NCBI RefSeq assembly: GCF_003014495.1
Contig: NZ_PYGC01000010.1
Coordinates: forward strand, 1-64,000
DNA: 64,000 bases
Source: Prolixibacter denitrificans
GTDB taxonomy: Bacteria > Bacteroidota > Bacteroidia > Bacteroidales > Prolixibacteraceae
Direction: 5' to 3'
Shown here: piece after piece, positions 7,549-18,000 of the stretch
Layout: each line of letters begins with the position of its first letter
How positions within the stretch are numbered: the first letter of the stretch is position 1
Notes under the pieces: generated by a model
The model's database searches: none
Told to the model about the DNA's origin: nothing
The model's input: only the letters and a program-made list of their open reading frames with translations
Position numbers and translations under genes: made by a program

Positions 7549-9234
7549 TTATTTCGCCCACCACAACTTCGTGGCTTGTACATCGGCACCCTGGCGACCA
7601 ATGGCCGCTTGCAGATTGTCGTTGTTCGTACTGTACGGGCTGGAACCATAGCGCATACGCTGTGGATATGCTCCGTTCAAGTCTCCCATGGCAAAAATAT
7701 CCGGATCGTCTACACCTGCTGCAAGTGATGCAGGATATCCCAGCTTACGGACCACTGCCCAAGCTTCGAAACCTTCGGTATAGTTAGCCAACCAACGCTG
7801 TTCAGCAACTTTTTCCATGTCACCGGTACCAGTCAAGTTAGCCATTGGTGAGTTGGCAAGAAAAGTATCAATATCAGTTTGATCGACCCCCCAAACCAGC
7901 ATCGCCTGAGTCAAACCTTCACGATAAAGCGTGTTGGCATCACCGGAACCATATCCATCCAGCGCAGCCTGTGCCTGCATAAAATACGATTCAGCTGTCG
8001 TCAGCACAATTTCCGGAGCAATGGGTTTCCCATCGTTCTTTTTCTGAATGATGTATTGAGCTGGTGTACTGAAGAATTGGTAAAGGGCGTAATCATAAGT
8101 AAAACCATTCAAGCGAACCGGTTGGCCAATATAATACTTATCCTTTTCCAGGGAAATAACGGTTTCACCATTTCCATTGGTCCATTCGGTATAGGTAGCA
8201 CCTGCATCATCCAGCGCACTGAGAATAAAATCCTTGCGTTTCTGATACATAGCATCATCATCCGAATCCGGATGAGGGATGGTAAGCGTATCACCACCGG
8301 CAGCAGGTTGAGCATATTTAGACAAACGTGGGTCTCCGTTCTTCTGCAGCAAATCAATCAGTGGCTGACTAACGGTCCAGTCGGAACCGGTACCGAAGTT
8401 ATACCATACGTCACCATAGCAGGAACTGTTCCACTGACTGATAACATTATCTTTTGGCAACAACGCATTATCGGACTCATCAGACAATAGCGGAGCAGAA
8501 AGAGCCTCGTTGATAGCCTGATCGACAAACGACGCACCGGAAGCACCCTTGGCGCGCAACGCCACTTTTAACTTCAGCGTATTGGCCAGTTTTTTCCACT
8601 TCTGCAAATCACCGTTATAGAACAGGTCATTGGAGCCTAAATCCAGCTGTCCATCACCGGTTTTGGTGGCATCACCAATCAGGCTCATAGCTTCATCCAG
8701 GTCATTAATAATCCCCTGGTAAATTTCAGCCTGTGTATCAAATTTCGGCTGAAGGATGTCTAGGTTTCCACTTTCAGAATACGGAACTTCACCAAAAGTA
8801 TCCGTGAATTTCTGATAATACATACTCTTCATGATAAGAGCGGTGGCATAGGTCAATGGGTTTTCCAAATCACCTCCCGGCTGCGTCAGCTGCAGAAATG
8901 TATTGATGGTACTATTGTATCCCTCATAATAATCCCATGCGGCATCGGTGTAACCGGCACTATAGGTATAACCTAATCCGTCGGACCACCAGGAACCGGA
9001 AAATCCAAAACAGAACATACCGGCATAGCGGTCAGCGTGAATCAACTGTGCCCGCCAGTAGGGATATCGATTCGGAGCAAAAAGATCAACCTGCGTACGA
9101 GTAATGAAGTACTTGGCAGAGATCTGGTCTCCGAGTATTGCATTGGGGTTTTTGTTGATATCCACAAAATCGGATGTACAGTAAGTCAACCCCAATACAG
9201 CAACAATTGCTAGTAGGAATTTATTTAATTTCAT
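7549..9234 (-). CDS. SusD/RagB-family nutrient-binding lipoprotein (SusD-like_2 type)
   Basis: 561 residues with a lipoprotein signal (lipobox LTYC, Cys20) and the hallmark SDFVDINKNPN start of the SusD-like_2 branch. The body is alpha-helical and TPR-like, ending in an RWLANYTEGFEAWAVVRKLGYP segment typical of the family. It is a surface lid protein that captures ligand for its SusC partner, which ends 19 bp upstream. No glycoside hydrolase or peptidase accompanies the pair in this window, so the substrate is unknown. SusD-like_2 proteins often lack obvious linked enzymes. Confidence 0.93.
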   Translation of the reverse strand: MKLNKFLLAIVAVLGLTYCTSDFVDINKNPNAILGDQISAKYFITRTQVDLFAPNRYPYWRAQLIHADRYAGMFCFGFSGSWWSDGLGYTYSAGYTDAAWDYYEGYNSTINTFLQLTQPGGDLENPLTYATALIMKSMYYQKFTDTFGEVPYSESGNLDILQPKFDTQAEIYQGIINDLDEAMSLIGDATKTGDGQLDLGSNDLFYNGDLQKWKKLANTLKLKVALRAKGASGASFVDQAINEALSAPLLSDESDNALLPKDNVISQWNSSCYGDVWYNFGTGSDWTVSQPLIDLLQKNGDPRLSKYAQPAAGGDTLTIPHPDSDDDAMYQKRKDFILSALDDAGATYTEWTNGNGETVISLEKDKYYIGQPVRLNGFTYDYALYQFFSTPAQYIIQKKNDGKPIAPEIVLTTAESYFMQAQAALDGYGSGDANTLYREGLTQAMLVWGVDQTDIDTFLANSPMANLTGTGDMEKVAEQRWLANYTEGFEAWAVVRKLGYPASLAAGVDDPDIFAMGDLNGAYPQRMRYGSSPYSTNNDNLQAAIGRQGADVQATKLWWAK

Positions 9235-9253
9235 AATATTCAGTCATTAACGA

Positions 9254-12200
9254 TTAGAACTTCACATTCAGGTTGAAACCGAGACTCCGGGTCGTAGGCA
9301 AGGGATAGTACACAATCCCCTGAGAGAAAGAAGAAGTGCTATAAGCTGATTCCGGATCGAAGTTGTCCACTTTCTTATAAATGAAGAAGAGGTTCCGACC
9401 CACAACGCCAAGGGAAGCACTTTTTACCACGGTACTGCTCAACCAACTACTTGGCAGATTCCATACCAGCGAAAGCTCACGCAAACGCACATTGGTCTGA
9501 TCGTAAACATATTCTGAAGCGATACCACTAACGGCACCCCAATATTGTTGTGCAGTAATTTGCTTGGTATTGGTTTCCCAAACCGGGTTATCAACCGTAC
9601 CGGTATTAAGAACACCGTCAACAACCACACCACCGTCACGATATTGCAAAGTACGCTTACTGGTACCGGCGCCATCCATTCCGGCATCTGCACCAGAGAA
9701 TACTTTACCACCGAAGCGTGCATCAACCAATGCACTCAACCGGAAGCTTTTATACGTCAAGGTGTTACTCAAACCACCGGTCCAGTCGGGTTGATAGTTA
9801 CCCAGGTAAACCTTGTCGCTACTCGACTTTGGTAAACCGTCAGCATTTACTTCAACGCGACCGTCATCTGTTCTGGCCCAGGTTGTACCATAAATATCAC
9901 CAAATCCACCGCCTACAGTTCCCTGTACAATAATGTTTCCACTATTGGTAGTAGAGAACACATAGTTATCGGTGCCGGCAATCAATGAAACCAGCTTGTT
10001 CTTATTGGTAGCAAAATTCACTGATACATCCCAGGTCAGATTTTGCGTGCGTACCGGTGTTGCCCCCAGCATCGCTTCAAAACCTTTATTTTCGATCTCT
10101 CCGACATTCTCAAGCAAAGTGCTGTAACCAGTAGAAGCAGAAATCGGCACACGCATGATCAAATTCTTCGATTTAATATCGTAGTATGACATGTCGAGAT
10201 GCAAGCGATTATCGAAGAACCTAAATTCACCTCCGAACTCAAGGGAAGTTACCTGTTCCGGCTTCAGATTCGGGTTAAATTTGGTTGAACTTCGTGACAT
10301 AGTCGTTTCACCCAAATAAGAATCGTTTACACCTGCCAGTGAATAGGTATCGTACAACTGGTAAGGATCGGTATCGTTACCTACCTGTGCCCAACTGACA
10401 CGCAGTTTGGAGTAGGTCATCGCTGAATTATCCAGCTTCAACAGATCGTTAAACAGGACCGAAGCACTAACCGAAGGATAGAAATATGACCAGTTCGATT
10501 CAGGAAGTGTAGAAGACCAGTCATTACGGGCCGATCCGTCCAGATAGAACCAACGATCATACGACAGGCTAACCGTTCCATACAGTGAATTGATTTTCTT
10601 CTCTTGTAATGGGGTGAAACCAGGATTCACAACATTGGCGCTCAACAATGGAGGTCCACTTGGGATACGGAACTGAGAACCGCTAACGCTATGGCCACGA
10701 TAGGTATGATGCATGGCGTTGCCGCCGAATGAAGCGTTCAGGTTGATCTTTTCAGTCAAGTCTTTGTTAGCCGTGAAAAGGAAATCAGCATTGGTTTCCT
10801 GAGTCTGACTTTCACTATAACTGAACTGACCAGTTGAATAGAACCAATGTCCGTACTGGTTCACCCGCTCGATATCCATCATCGTCATATCGGTACCCAC
10901 GCGAACGTAGGCAGAAAGCCAATCGGTGAACGCATACTGAATCTTGACAAATCCCTGGAAACGATCTTTCCAGTCTTTATTCTGATCGTGATAAACCATC
11001 CAGTACGGGTTCGAATTCAACGAAGTTGGGCCAATCGAGCTCAGGGTTACCGGATCCTGATAATTCTTCAGGTCGTTAATGTCAACGTTTCTGGGAATAT
11101 TAACGAGATAAGCCATGATACCTTCCGTTCCCAGATTCGGACGGTTCTTACCATACTGCTTGAAATAAGTGGCTTTAGCATCTACAGTCAGCTTATCAGT
11201 TAGTTTGGCAAAAGCTCTCAGGTTGAAGTTATTCCTCTCGATTTTTGAGTTGGGAATGATGGAATTAATCTGCGAATTAGTATAAGAGAAACGCATATTA
11301 ATTTTATCATTTCCTCCATCCAAAGCCAATGTATTGATAGTCGTAAAACCGGTATCGAAGAAATTCTTCACGTTATCAGGCTGCGGACTATACGGACGAT
11401 TCTCGCCGGTATAATACAATTGGCTGGAACCATCCATTCTGGGTCCCCATGAACCACCACTCTGTTTCAACAGATCGACAGTAGAAGGAATCGCTCCCTG
11501 TGTTCCCTGCCCATACTGATTCTGATAATCAGGAAGCAACATCGGGTTCTCGAAAGTTGTGTTTGATGTAATACTTACACCAATACCTTTCCGGGATGAT
11601 CCTTTCTTGGTGGTAATCATGATAACGCCGTTAGCTGCACGCGAACCATAAAGCGCGGCGGCGTTCGGGCCTTTCAACACCGAAATCGAAGCAATGTCAT
11701 CGGGGTTGATGTCACCGATACCACTACCGTAGTCCGATTTGGAATATTCTCCGGTGTTCGCTTCGTTAGCCGAACCGAAACCTGAGTTATCCATCGGCAC
11801 TCCATCAACCACATAAAGCGGCTGGTTATTACCGGTTAGCGAGTTGTTACCACGAATGATCACCCGGGAACTACTACCCGGTCCGAAGGAGCCTTGTGTA
11901 ATGGTTACACCGGCTACACGACCTGACAGTGAGTTTATCGGGTTAGCATCCTTCACGGTAGACACTTCGTCACCCTTGACTTCACTAACAGCATACCCCA
12001 GCGATTTCTTTTCGCGGGTAACACCAAGCGCTGTGACAACAACTTCATCAACTGCCACATCCTTGGATTTCATTGTAACATCAATGGTCGAACGACCATT
12101 CACGGGAATTTCCTGGGTTTCCATACTAACAAATGAAAACACCAAAGTAGCATCTCCCGATTGTAAAGTAATGGAGTAATTACCATCGGCATCCGTAATG

Positions 12201-12352
12201 GTACCGTTGTTTACTCCTTTCTCAACGACCGTTAACCCGGGTATGGGTTGACCGTCGGACTCGGAAACAACTGTTCCTGTAACCGTGTGCTGGGCATATG
12301 CACTACTAATGAGTGCAAGGCACACACCAAAAGCCAAAACAATCTTTCGCAT
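9254..12352 (-). CDS. SusC/RagA-family TonB-dependent transporter
   Basis: 1032 residues: signal peptide, carboxypeptidase-regulatory-like beta domain (about 22-100), plug domain with NPINSLSGRVAGV, YVVDGVPMD and YGSRAANGVIMITTKKG (about 115-260), then a 22-strand barrel ending LGFNLNVKF. It has no N-terminal STN domain, unlike the other two SusC proteins in this window, so it is not expected to signal to a FecR-type anti-sigma factor. It forms an operon with the SusD gene downstream. The ROK regulator 104 bp upstream, on the same strand, is the likely controller. Confidence 0.95.
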   Translation of the reverse strand: MRKIVLAFGVCLALISSAYAQHTVTGTVVSESDGQPIPGLTVVEKGVNNGTITDADGNYSITLQSGDATLVFSFVSMETQEIPVNGRSTIDVTMKSKDVAVDEVVVTALGVTREKKSLGYAVSEVKGDEVSTVKDANPINSLSGRVAGVTITQGSFGPGSSSRVIIRGNNSLTGNNQPLYVVDGVPMDNSGFGSANEANTGEYSKSDYGSGIGDINPDDIASISVLKGPNAAALYGSRAANGVIMITTKKGSSRKGIGVSITSNTTFENPMLLPDYQNQYGQGTQGAIPSTVDLLKQSGGSWGPRMDGSSQLYYTGENRPYSPQPDNVKNFFDTGFTTINTLALDGGNDKINMRFSYTNSQINSIIPNSKIERNNFNLRAFAKLTDKLTVDAKATYFKQYGKNRPNLGTEGIMAYLVNIPRNVDINDLKNYQDPVTLSSIGPTSLNSNPYWMVYHDQNKDWKDRFQGFVKIQYAFTDWLSAYVRVGTDMTMMDIERVNQYGHWFYSTGQFSYSESQTQETNADFLFTANKDLTEKINLNASFGGNAMHHTYRGHSVSGSQFRIPSGPPLLSANVVNPGFTPLQEKKINSLYGTVSLSYDRWFYLDGSARNDWSSTLPESNWSYFYPSVSASVLFNDLLKLDNSAMTYSKLRVSWAQVGNDTDPYQLYDTYSLAGVNDSYLGETTMSRSSTKFNPNLKPEQVTSLEFGGEFRFFDNRLHLDMSYYDIKSKNLIMRVPISASTGYSTLLENVGEIENKGFEAMLGATPVRTQNLTWDVSVNFATNKNKLVSLIAGTDNYVFSTTNSGNIIVQGTVGGGFGDIYGTTWARTDDGRVEVNADGLPKSSSDKVYLGNYQPDWTGGLSNTLTYKSFRLSALVDARFGGKVFSGADAGMDGAGTSKRTLQYRDGGVVVDGVLNTGTVDNPVWETNTKQITAQQYWGAVSGIASEYVYDQTNVRLRELSLVWNLPSSWLSSTVVKSASLGVVGRNLFFIYKKVDNFDPESAYSTSSFSQGIVYYPLPTTRSLGFNLNVKF

Positions 12353-12456
12353 AGAGTTTGGGTGTTTTGTGGTTAGAAAACCATACTATTAAACATATAA
12401 CTAAAACAAATAACAGTTTTTGCAATAGCAAATGACAGGACTGCTATACTGCTTTC

Positions 12457-13692
12457 TTATTTAAGTTCATCCATTGCGTCACCAAAAACCTTTTGGAAAA
12501 GCATGGCAGCTATTCCGAGCAAACCCGAGTGCTCATCAATCTCAGAAATTTCGAGACGTACGTTACTGCAGATATTTTCCAGACAATACTGGTTTAATGA
12601 CTGTTGGATAGGTGTCATTATGTATTGGTTGGCTTGTGAAATAGGACCACTCAGGACAATCAATTCCGGGTTAAGCAATTGAATCAGAATGGAAAGTCCC
12701 TTTCCTAAAGCACTGCCTACTTGATTTAAAATAGATATGGCGAATTCATCTCCTCCACGGGCGGCACTAACCACATCTTCCGCTTGCATTTCCTCCGGAT
12801 TATTTTTGAAGATCCGGGTTAGCTGTGATATCGTACCATTTTTAACGCCATTCTTCGCCAGGCTAAGTAGTTTATGAGCCGATGCCATAGTTTCGATACA
12901 TCCACGTTTGCCGCAAATACACAGTTCGCCTTCATCCTCCAGCCTGATATGACTGAATTCACCGGCAAAGCCCCTGGAACCACTGTAAAGCTGACCATTG
13001 AGAATCATGCCGAGTCCCAATCCCCAGCTCCAGTTCAGCACAACCGAGTTCGTGGTATTTTGCGCTTTCCCGAAAACAAATTCACCAAAGGCCTGCATTC
13101 GGGCATCGTTATCGATGTAAACAATCTTTTGAAATTTGGCACCGAAACGCTTTTTTACATTTCGTAAAGAGGGATTCTTGATGGTATAATTGATTCCTTC
13201 CACCGAATCAATCAATCCGGGCATATCAACGCCCACTGCCACAATCTTATCCTCCGAGATACCCGCATCACGAACCATTTCGGTTGCTGTTTCATGAAGT
13301 TTATCGACCAACCTGGGATCATCGATATTGGTTTCAATAAACCGGATGGGGGTTACTTCTTCGTTGTGGCAATTAAAAACGGTAGCTTTAGCTTTATAAC
13401 GTCCCATATCGACGGCTACGATATAAAAAGCTTCAGCCACTAAACTGTAAAGAGCCGGCTTCCGCCCTCCCCGTGACTCGCCAATACCACTAGTCTCAAC
13501 CGCTTTCAGCGCGATTAACTCATCGAGCAATGTCTTAGTCGTAGGCAGGCTGATGTGAACCTCCTTACTTAAATCAGATGCCGACAGCGAACGATGTTCA
13601 TACAACAAACTTAGTATCTGCATGCGCTGACGATAGCGCTTGATACCATTCACTGTCAATCTTCGGCTTTCCTCTTTACTTATCAGAATCAT
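12457..13692 (-). CDS. ROK-family transcriptional regulator (NagC/Mlc-like)
   Basis: 411 residues: an N-terminal winged helix-turn-helix (about 20-80, with LSASDLSKEVHISLPTTKTLLDEL), followed by an ROK sugar-kinase-like domain. The ROK zinc motif CICGKRGC is present, along with VDMGRYKAKATVF (phosphate-1-like), GVDMPGLID and IDNDARMQAFGE. A sugar-responsive repressor is expected rather than a kinase, because of the DNA-binding domain. It lies directly upstream of the susC/susD pair on the same strand and probably senses a sugar that this pair takes up. Confidence 0.9.
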   Translation of the reverse strand: MILISKEESRRLTVNGIKRYRQRMQILSLLYEHRSLSASDLSKEVHISLPTTKTLLDELIALKAVETSGIGESRGGRKPALYSLVAEAFYIVAVDMGRYKAKATVFNCHNEEVTPIRFIETNIDDPRLVDKLHETATEMVRDAGISEDKIVAVGVDMPGLIDSVEGINYTIKNPSLRNVKKRFGAKFQKIVYIDNDARMQAFGEFVFGKAQNTTNSVVLNWSWGLGLGMILNGQLYSGSRGFAGEFSHIRLEDEGELCICGKRGCIETMASAHKLLSLAKNGVKNGTISQLTRIFKNNPEEMQAEDVVSAARGGDEFAISILNQVGSALGKGLSILIQLLNPELIVLSGPISQANQYIMTPIQQSLNQYCLENICSNVRLEISEIDEHSGLLGIAAMLFQKVFGDAMDELK

Positions 13693-14165
13693 TTATCGCG
13701 TTTCCAATATTTGCAGGTACTAATTAAAGATAATTTTACATTTAAGTCAAGTCATTGTTAAAATTTTTTAAAAAGATTTAAGAGTTGTGCATGTTTACAC
13801 AGAAGTTCTTGTATTAACAACAATACCCGAAACAAGTACTAGTGAATCTGAACATTTTGAATTATTTGCACATCTTGAACTTCTCTTAATTCATCTGCAC
13901 AAAACAGAAAAATTGTGACGAATCATCGCTAAAGCTCTTTATCAATCTTTGCTAATTCCCTACATACAAATACACTAATACAACGATTCAATGCTTGCCC
14001 GGTTACCGCTACATTTTTGTCAAACTTCACCGGTTATTTTTTGTTATCTTGTATCAGGTAGTCTGACCTGAAATTTTCCCGGGAGGGGGAATTTCGTACC
14101 TTAGCAGGGTTATTTCTCAGGCCGCTTGGTCAAAAATTTTCTTAACCTGACGACAATTTTACCTT
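13693..14165. other. 473-bp intergenic region between divergent genes
   Basis: A/T-rich, with no ORF or RNA gene recognised. It must carry promoters for the ROK regulator (leftward) and nhaA (rightward). A short dyad TCAGGT-N6-ACCTGA lies at 14054-14071. No promoter could be assigned with confidence. Confidence 0.4.
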
Positions 14166-15509
14166 ATGCAGGAAATGGTTCCTAAAAGAGTTATCCAGGC
14201 GTCACGCCGGAGATTTCACCAATTTCTCGAGAATGACGCCTCGGGAGGTATTTTGCTCATCGTCTGTACCATCATTGCGCTACTTTGGGCCAACTCAGCC
14301 TTTCACTACACATACGAACACCTGTGGCATACCGAAATTGCCCTGAAAGTGGGCAGTTTCGAAGTTGGGATGCACCTGCTGCATTGGGTTAACGATGGCT
14401 TGATGGCCATTTTCTTTTTCGTAGTTGGCCTGGAAATCAAACGCGAAGTGATCGCCGGTGAATTGTCGAGCATGCGAAAAGCGGCACTTCCTGCCCTGGG
14501 AGCTTTAGGAGGCATGATATTACCGGCGCTGTTATTCTCGGCCCTCACGATAGGAAAAGACGGTGCACAAGGCTGGGGAATACCGATGGCAACCGATATT
14601 GCCTTTTCGCTGGGAATTTTGAGTCTGTTGGGAAAACGAGTTCCGCTTTCGCTGAAAATTTTCCTGGTAGCGCTCGCCATTGTCGACGACCTTGGAGCTA
14701 TCATGGTCATCGCTATATTTTACTCGTCGAACCTACAACTGGAATACCTGATGCAGGCATTGGCACTGATTTCCCTGTTGCTTATCCTCAACTGGATGAG
14801 GGTGCGCAAGCCATGGGTTTACGTCGTTATTGGAACCGTTGTCTGGTATTTTTTCCTGAAATCGGGTATCCACGCCACCATTGCCGGCGTATTGGTTGCA
14901 TTTACCGTTCCGGTCCGCCGAAATCTGATGACCAACGAATTCAACGACCATGTTGACAAATTTAACATGTGCGACGATTGCGCCACATCGTACACCCTTC
15001 CCGACCAGGAAATACACAAACTCGATAACCTGAAGCGGCAAATAAAGATGGTCCAGAGCCCGGCTCAACGCATCGAACACATGATGCACAAAATGGTGAA
15101 TTATTTCATCATGCCGGTATTTGCTCTCGGTAACGCAGGTGTTGTACTCGATGGAAGCAACATGGGACCTTACGGATATTTGAGTCTTAGCGTGGCACTG
15201 GCACTGTTTGTTGGAAAAGCATTGGGCATTACCTTACTTTCATGGGGCGGAGTAAAAATTGGATTGGCCGAGTTGCCGCAAAATATCAAATGGTCGCATA
15301 TGTTCGGGGTCGCTATCCTAGGGGGACTGGGCTTCACCATGTCGCTCTTTATTTCCAACCTCGCCTACTTCGACCTTTCAATGCTGAATGCAGCAAAATT
15401 AGGTGTCTTAGGTGGTTCGCTCGTAGCGGGAGTTGTGGGCTATCTGTTACTGTCGCGGATTCTTCCACGGCCGAAAAATGAGGAATTCAGTTATCCGGTG
15501 GAACCGTGA
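14166..15509 (+). CDS. nhaA: Na+/H+ antiporter NhaA
   Basis: 447 residues with the NhaA signatures: FHYTYEHLW near the N-terminus, WVNDGLMAIFFFVVGLEIKRE, ATDIAFSLG, and the ion-binding pair D174-D175 in LAIVDDLGAIMVIAIF. About twelve membrane segments are predicted. A hydrophilic loop of roughly 60 residues (about 260-320, CDDCATSYTLPDQEIHKLD) separates the two halves, as in many long NhaA forms. It exchanges two H+ for one Na+ at the inner membrane for pH and sodium homeostasis. Its presence fits the predicted sodium-type V-ATPase at the right end of the window. Confidence 0.96.
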   Translation: MQEMVPKRVIQASRRRFHQFLENDASGGILLIVCTIIALLWANSAFHYTYEHLWHTEIALKVGSFEVGMHLLHWVNDGLMAIFFFVVGLEIKREVIAGELSSMRKAALPALGALGGMILPALLFSALTIGKDGAQGWGIPMATDIAFSLGILSLLGKRVPLSLKIFLVALAIVDDLGAIMVIAIFYSSNLQLEYLMQALALISLLLILNWMRVRKPWVYVVIGTVVWYFFLKSGIHATIAGVLVAFTVPVRRNLMTNEFNDHVDKFNMCDDCATSYTLPDQEIHKLDNLKRQIKMVQSPAQRIEHMMHKMVNYFIMPVFALGNAGVVLDGSNMGPYGYLSLSVALALFVGKALGITLLSWGGVKIGLAELPQNIKWSHMFGVAILGGLGFTMSLFISNLAYFDLSMLNAAKLGVLGGSLVAGVVGYLLLSRILPRPKNEEFSYPVEP

Positions 15510-15618
15510 TGATAATGAACAGTGAATAATGAGAAATGAACAATAAAGGCGAAAAAAAATCTGAATAAAGTAAATCTGAAATCTTAAGTCTAATATCTAA
15601 CGTCTATTATCTCTTTTT

Positions 15619-16281
15619 ATGGATGTCAAAATAGAAGAAAGCTGGAAGAAAGTATTAAACGGAGAATTCGATCAACCCTATTTTGAGTCGTTGGTGAAGT
15701 TTGTCAAAGATGAATATACCCAACATACTATCTATCCTCCCGGGAAGAAAATGTTCAACGCTTTCGATTCCTGTCCGTTCGATAAAGTAAAAGTGGTGAT
15801 ACTCGGGCAAGATCCCTATCACGGCCCCGGACAAGCGCATGGTCTCTGCTTTTCTGTTCAGGATGGCATCGCATTTCCGCCTTCGCTGCAGAACATCTTC
15901 AAAGAGCTGAACAATGATTTGAATATTCCTGCTCCGAAAAGCGGTAATCTCGAGCGATGGGCACATCAGGGAGTTTTCCTGCTCAACGCCACATTAACTG
16001 TCCGGGCCCGCCAGGCCGGTTCGCACCAAAACAAAGGCTGGGAAACATTCACCGATGCGGTCGTCCGCAAACTGGCTGAAGAAAAAGAAAATCTCGTGTT
16101 CTTGTTGTGGGGAGCTTATGCCCAACGTAAAGGCGAATTCATCGATACAAATAAACATCTTGTGCTAAAAGCGCCACACCCATCACCTTTTTCAGCCGAC
16201 CGCGGCTTTTTCGGCTGCCGGCATTTCAGCAAAACCAACGCCTACCTCGAACAACATAGGAAAACACCCATCGAATGGTAG
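15619..16281 (+). CDS. ung: Uracil-DNA glycosylase (family 1)
   Basis: 220 residues, the usual length. Motif [14 protein letters not shown] carries the water-activating Asp65. [18 protein letters not shown] carries His187 and the DNA-intercalation loop. Other conserved segments are [11 protein letters not shown] and [15 protein letters not shown] FLLNATLTV. It removes uracil from DNA as the first step of base-excision repair. It stands alone in its orientation after nhaA (109-bp gap holding simple A/T-rich repeats). Confidence 0.97.
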   Translation: MDVKIEESWKKVLNGEFDQPYFESLVKFVKDEYTQHTIYPPGKKMFNAFDSCPFDKVKVVILGQDPYHGPGQAHGLCFSVQDGIAFPPSLQNIFKELNNDLNIPAPKSGNLERWAHQGVFLLNATLTVRARQAGSHQNKGWETFTDAVVRKLAEEKENLVFLLWGAYAQRKGEFIDTNKHLVLKAPHPSPFSADRGFFGCRHFSKTNAYLEQHRKTPIEW

Positions 16282-16390
16282 AAGAAATGTTGAATTCTAA
16301 ATGTTTCATTTTAAATCAACTGAAAATAGAAAAGACCGTTGATAATTGTTTGGTCGAACGAAAATTCTCAGGGATATGAAATCAATTCAA

Positions 16391-16406
16391 TCCCGATTTT
16401 TCGGGA
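16391..16406. repeat. Short hairpin TCCCGA-TTTT-TCGGGA
   Basis: A perfect 6-bp stem with a four-T loop in the 202-bp gap between the convergent ung and HAD genes. It could help end transcription from either side, but no T run follows. Confidence 0.4.
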
Positions 16407-16483
16407 CAACATTCATCATGTAAAATTTTCAGCCTCCCTTTTTCACCTATTCACCATTTCGCCCTCTCACCTGGGCCTTTGCC

Positions 16484-17134
16484 TTAATTTTCCATCACTA
16501 AATCCCCCAACTCCTCAACCGAGTCAACCAGGTTCCAGGCTCCGTTCTCCTGAAGTTCTTCAGCTGAACCGTATCCATAGGTAACGCCAACCGCTTTTAT
16601 GTTGTTTGCGCCCGCTCCTTTCATATCATGCAACCGGTCGCCAATCATTAATGATTCCTCCGGAACAATGCCATATACCTGGATAACAAATTCAATCACT
16701 TCCGCTTTATGATTGCGAGTCCCGTCCAGTTCCGGGCCGGAAATTCCATCGAAAAACGGCAGCAAGCCAAAATGACGCAGAATTTCGGTAGCATATACCT
16801 TGGGTTTGCTGGTGGCGAGATAGATCTTCTTTCCTGCCGCTTTCACAGCTGCAAGCAATTCGGGAATTCCCTCATACAACTCATTTTCATACATTCCCTT
16901 TTCGGGAAAATACACACGATATAGTTCAACCGCTTCGTCAGCTTCTTCATCCGTAAGGGAAAAATGATGCTTAAACGAATCGTGCAAAGGCGGACCGATA
17001 AAAGAAAGGAGCGTCTCTTCTTCAGGCGCTTCAATATTCATTTCGCGTAAAGCATAAAGAATGGAGTTGAAAATTCCCTCTTTGGGGTCGGTAAGCGTGC
17101 CATCTAAATCAAAAAGGATGTTCCGGAAGCTCAT
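16484..17134 (-). CDS. HAD-superfamily phosphatase (phosphoglycolate phosphatase-like)
   Basis: 216 residues with the HAD motifs: motif I DLDGTLTD (nucleophile Asp9, Asp11), motif II in LATSKP, a motif-III lysine in NHKAEVI, and motif IV in MIGDRLHDMKGA. The alpha-helical cap between motifs I and II marks subclass IA. The IGPPLHDSF element is shared with the Gph/pyrophosphatase-like group. It dephosphorylates a small phosphometabolite; phosphoglycolate or a nucleotide are both plausible. Confidence 0.9.
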   Translation of the reverse strand: MSFRNILFDLDGTLTDPKEGIFNSILYALREMNIEAPEEETLLSFIGPPLHDSFKHHFSLTDEEADEAVELYRVYFPEKGMYENELYEGIPELLAAVKAAGKKIYLATSKPKVYATEILRHFGLLPFFDGISGPELDGTRNHKAEVIEFVIQVYGIVPEESLMIGDRLHDMKGAGANNIKAVGVTYGYGSAEELQENGAWNLVDSVEELGDLVMEN

Positions 17135-17322
17135 GAGTCTTTTCGGGCAAAGATAACAAAGTAAGAAAAGCTTCTTCTATTTAGCTTCAGAGTTTCCCCT
17201 TGCGACAATTTGAACGAATCGTGGTCAGATAACATGGCATAATTCGAACAATCGCCTTAACTTACGGTATATATTTTGTAAAAGAGAAAACCGAAAATAG
17301 ATTGTAACCAAAAGGAATCATC

Positions 17323-17907
17323 ATGAAAAGACAAATGCGACTATTTGCCCTGATAGCTTTTGCCCTAATACTGGGCTCCTGTTCACGACAAGTAACCCGT
17401 GTAGCCACCGACCAGGCTATCGACCTGAGTGGTCGTTGGAACGACACCGACTCGCGACTCACTGCACAAGCACTCACCGAACAGGTGCTCAACCAACGCT
17501 GGCTCGAAGATTTTGAACGCACACATGGTCGCAAACCCGTTGTCGTAGTGGGACTGGTTTACAACAAATCGCACGAGCACATCGACACTGACACATACAT
17601 TAAAGACATCGAGCGCTCGTTTATCAACAGTGGAAAGGTGCGCCTGGTACAAGCCGGCGCCAAACGCGATGAACTCCGTGCCGAACGTCAGGACCAAAAC
17701 ACCTATGCCTCGCCTAGTACAGCAGCCCAATGGGCGCGCGAACTAGGTGCTGACTTCATCATGCAGGGAGATATCAGCTCCATCGTCGATTCGTATAAAC
17801 GAGAAAAAGTAGTTTACTACCAGGTAAATGAAGAGCTGACCAATCTCGAAACCAATGAGGTGGTCTGGATGGGCGAAAAGAAAATTAAAAAAGCTATCCG
17901 CAACTAA
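17323..17907 (+). CDS. LpoB-like lipoprotein (penicillin-binding-protein activator family)
   Basis: 194 residues: a lipoprotein signal (lipobox LGSC, Cys near residue 20), then the LpoB-type fold with DLSGRWNDTDSRLTAQAL, PVVVVGLVYNKSHEHIDTD, and ELGADFIMQGDISS. In E. coli LpoB activates PBP1B from the outer membrane. In Bacteroidota the partner is not established, so peptidoglycan control is an inference. A TPR lipoprotein follows with a terminator between them. This gene pairing (LpoB-like plus COG3014-type TPR lipoprotein) suggests a shared envelope role. Confidence 0.85.
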   Translation: MKRQMRLFALIAFALILGSCSRQVTRVATDQAIDLSGRWNDTDSRLTAQALTEQVLNQRWLEDFERTHGRKPVVVVGLVYNKSHEHIDTDTYIKDIERSFINSGKVRLVQAGAKRDELRAERQDQNTYASPSTAAQWARELGADFIMQGDISSIVDSYKREKVVYYQVNEELTNLETNEVVWMGEKKIKKAIRN

Positions 17908-17923
17908 AAACCGAATCAAAAAA

Positions 17924-17972
17924 AACAGCCCTGTTCCGTTAACCGGAAAACGCGGGGCTGTTCTCCTTTTTC
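17924..17972 (+). terminator. Terminator between the LpoB-like and TPR lipoprotein genes
   Basis: Arms AACAGCCC (17924-17931) and GGGGCTGTT (17954-17962), then TCTCCTTTTTC. The structure starts 17 bp past the LpoB-like stop codon. Confidence 0.75.
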
Positions 17973-18000
17973 TGCAAACTTGTCAAACCCTTTTCCCGGC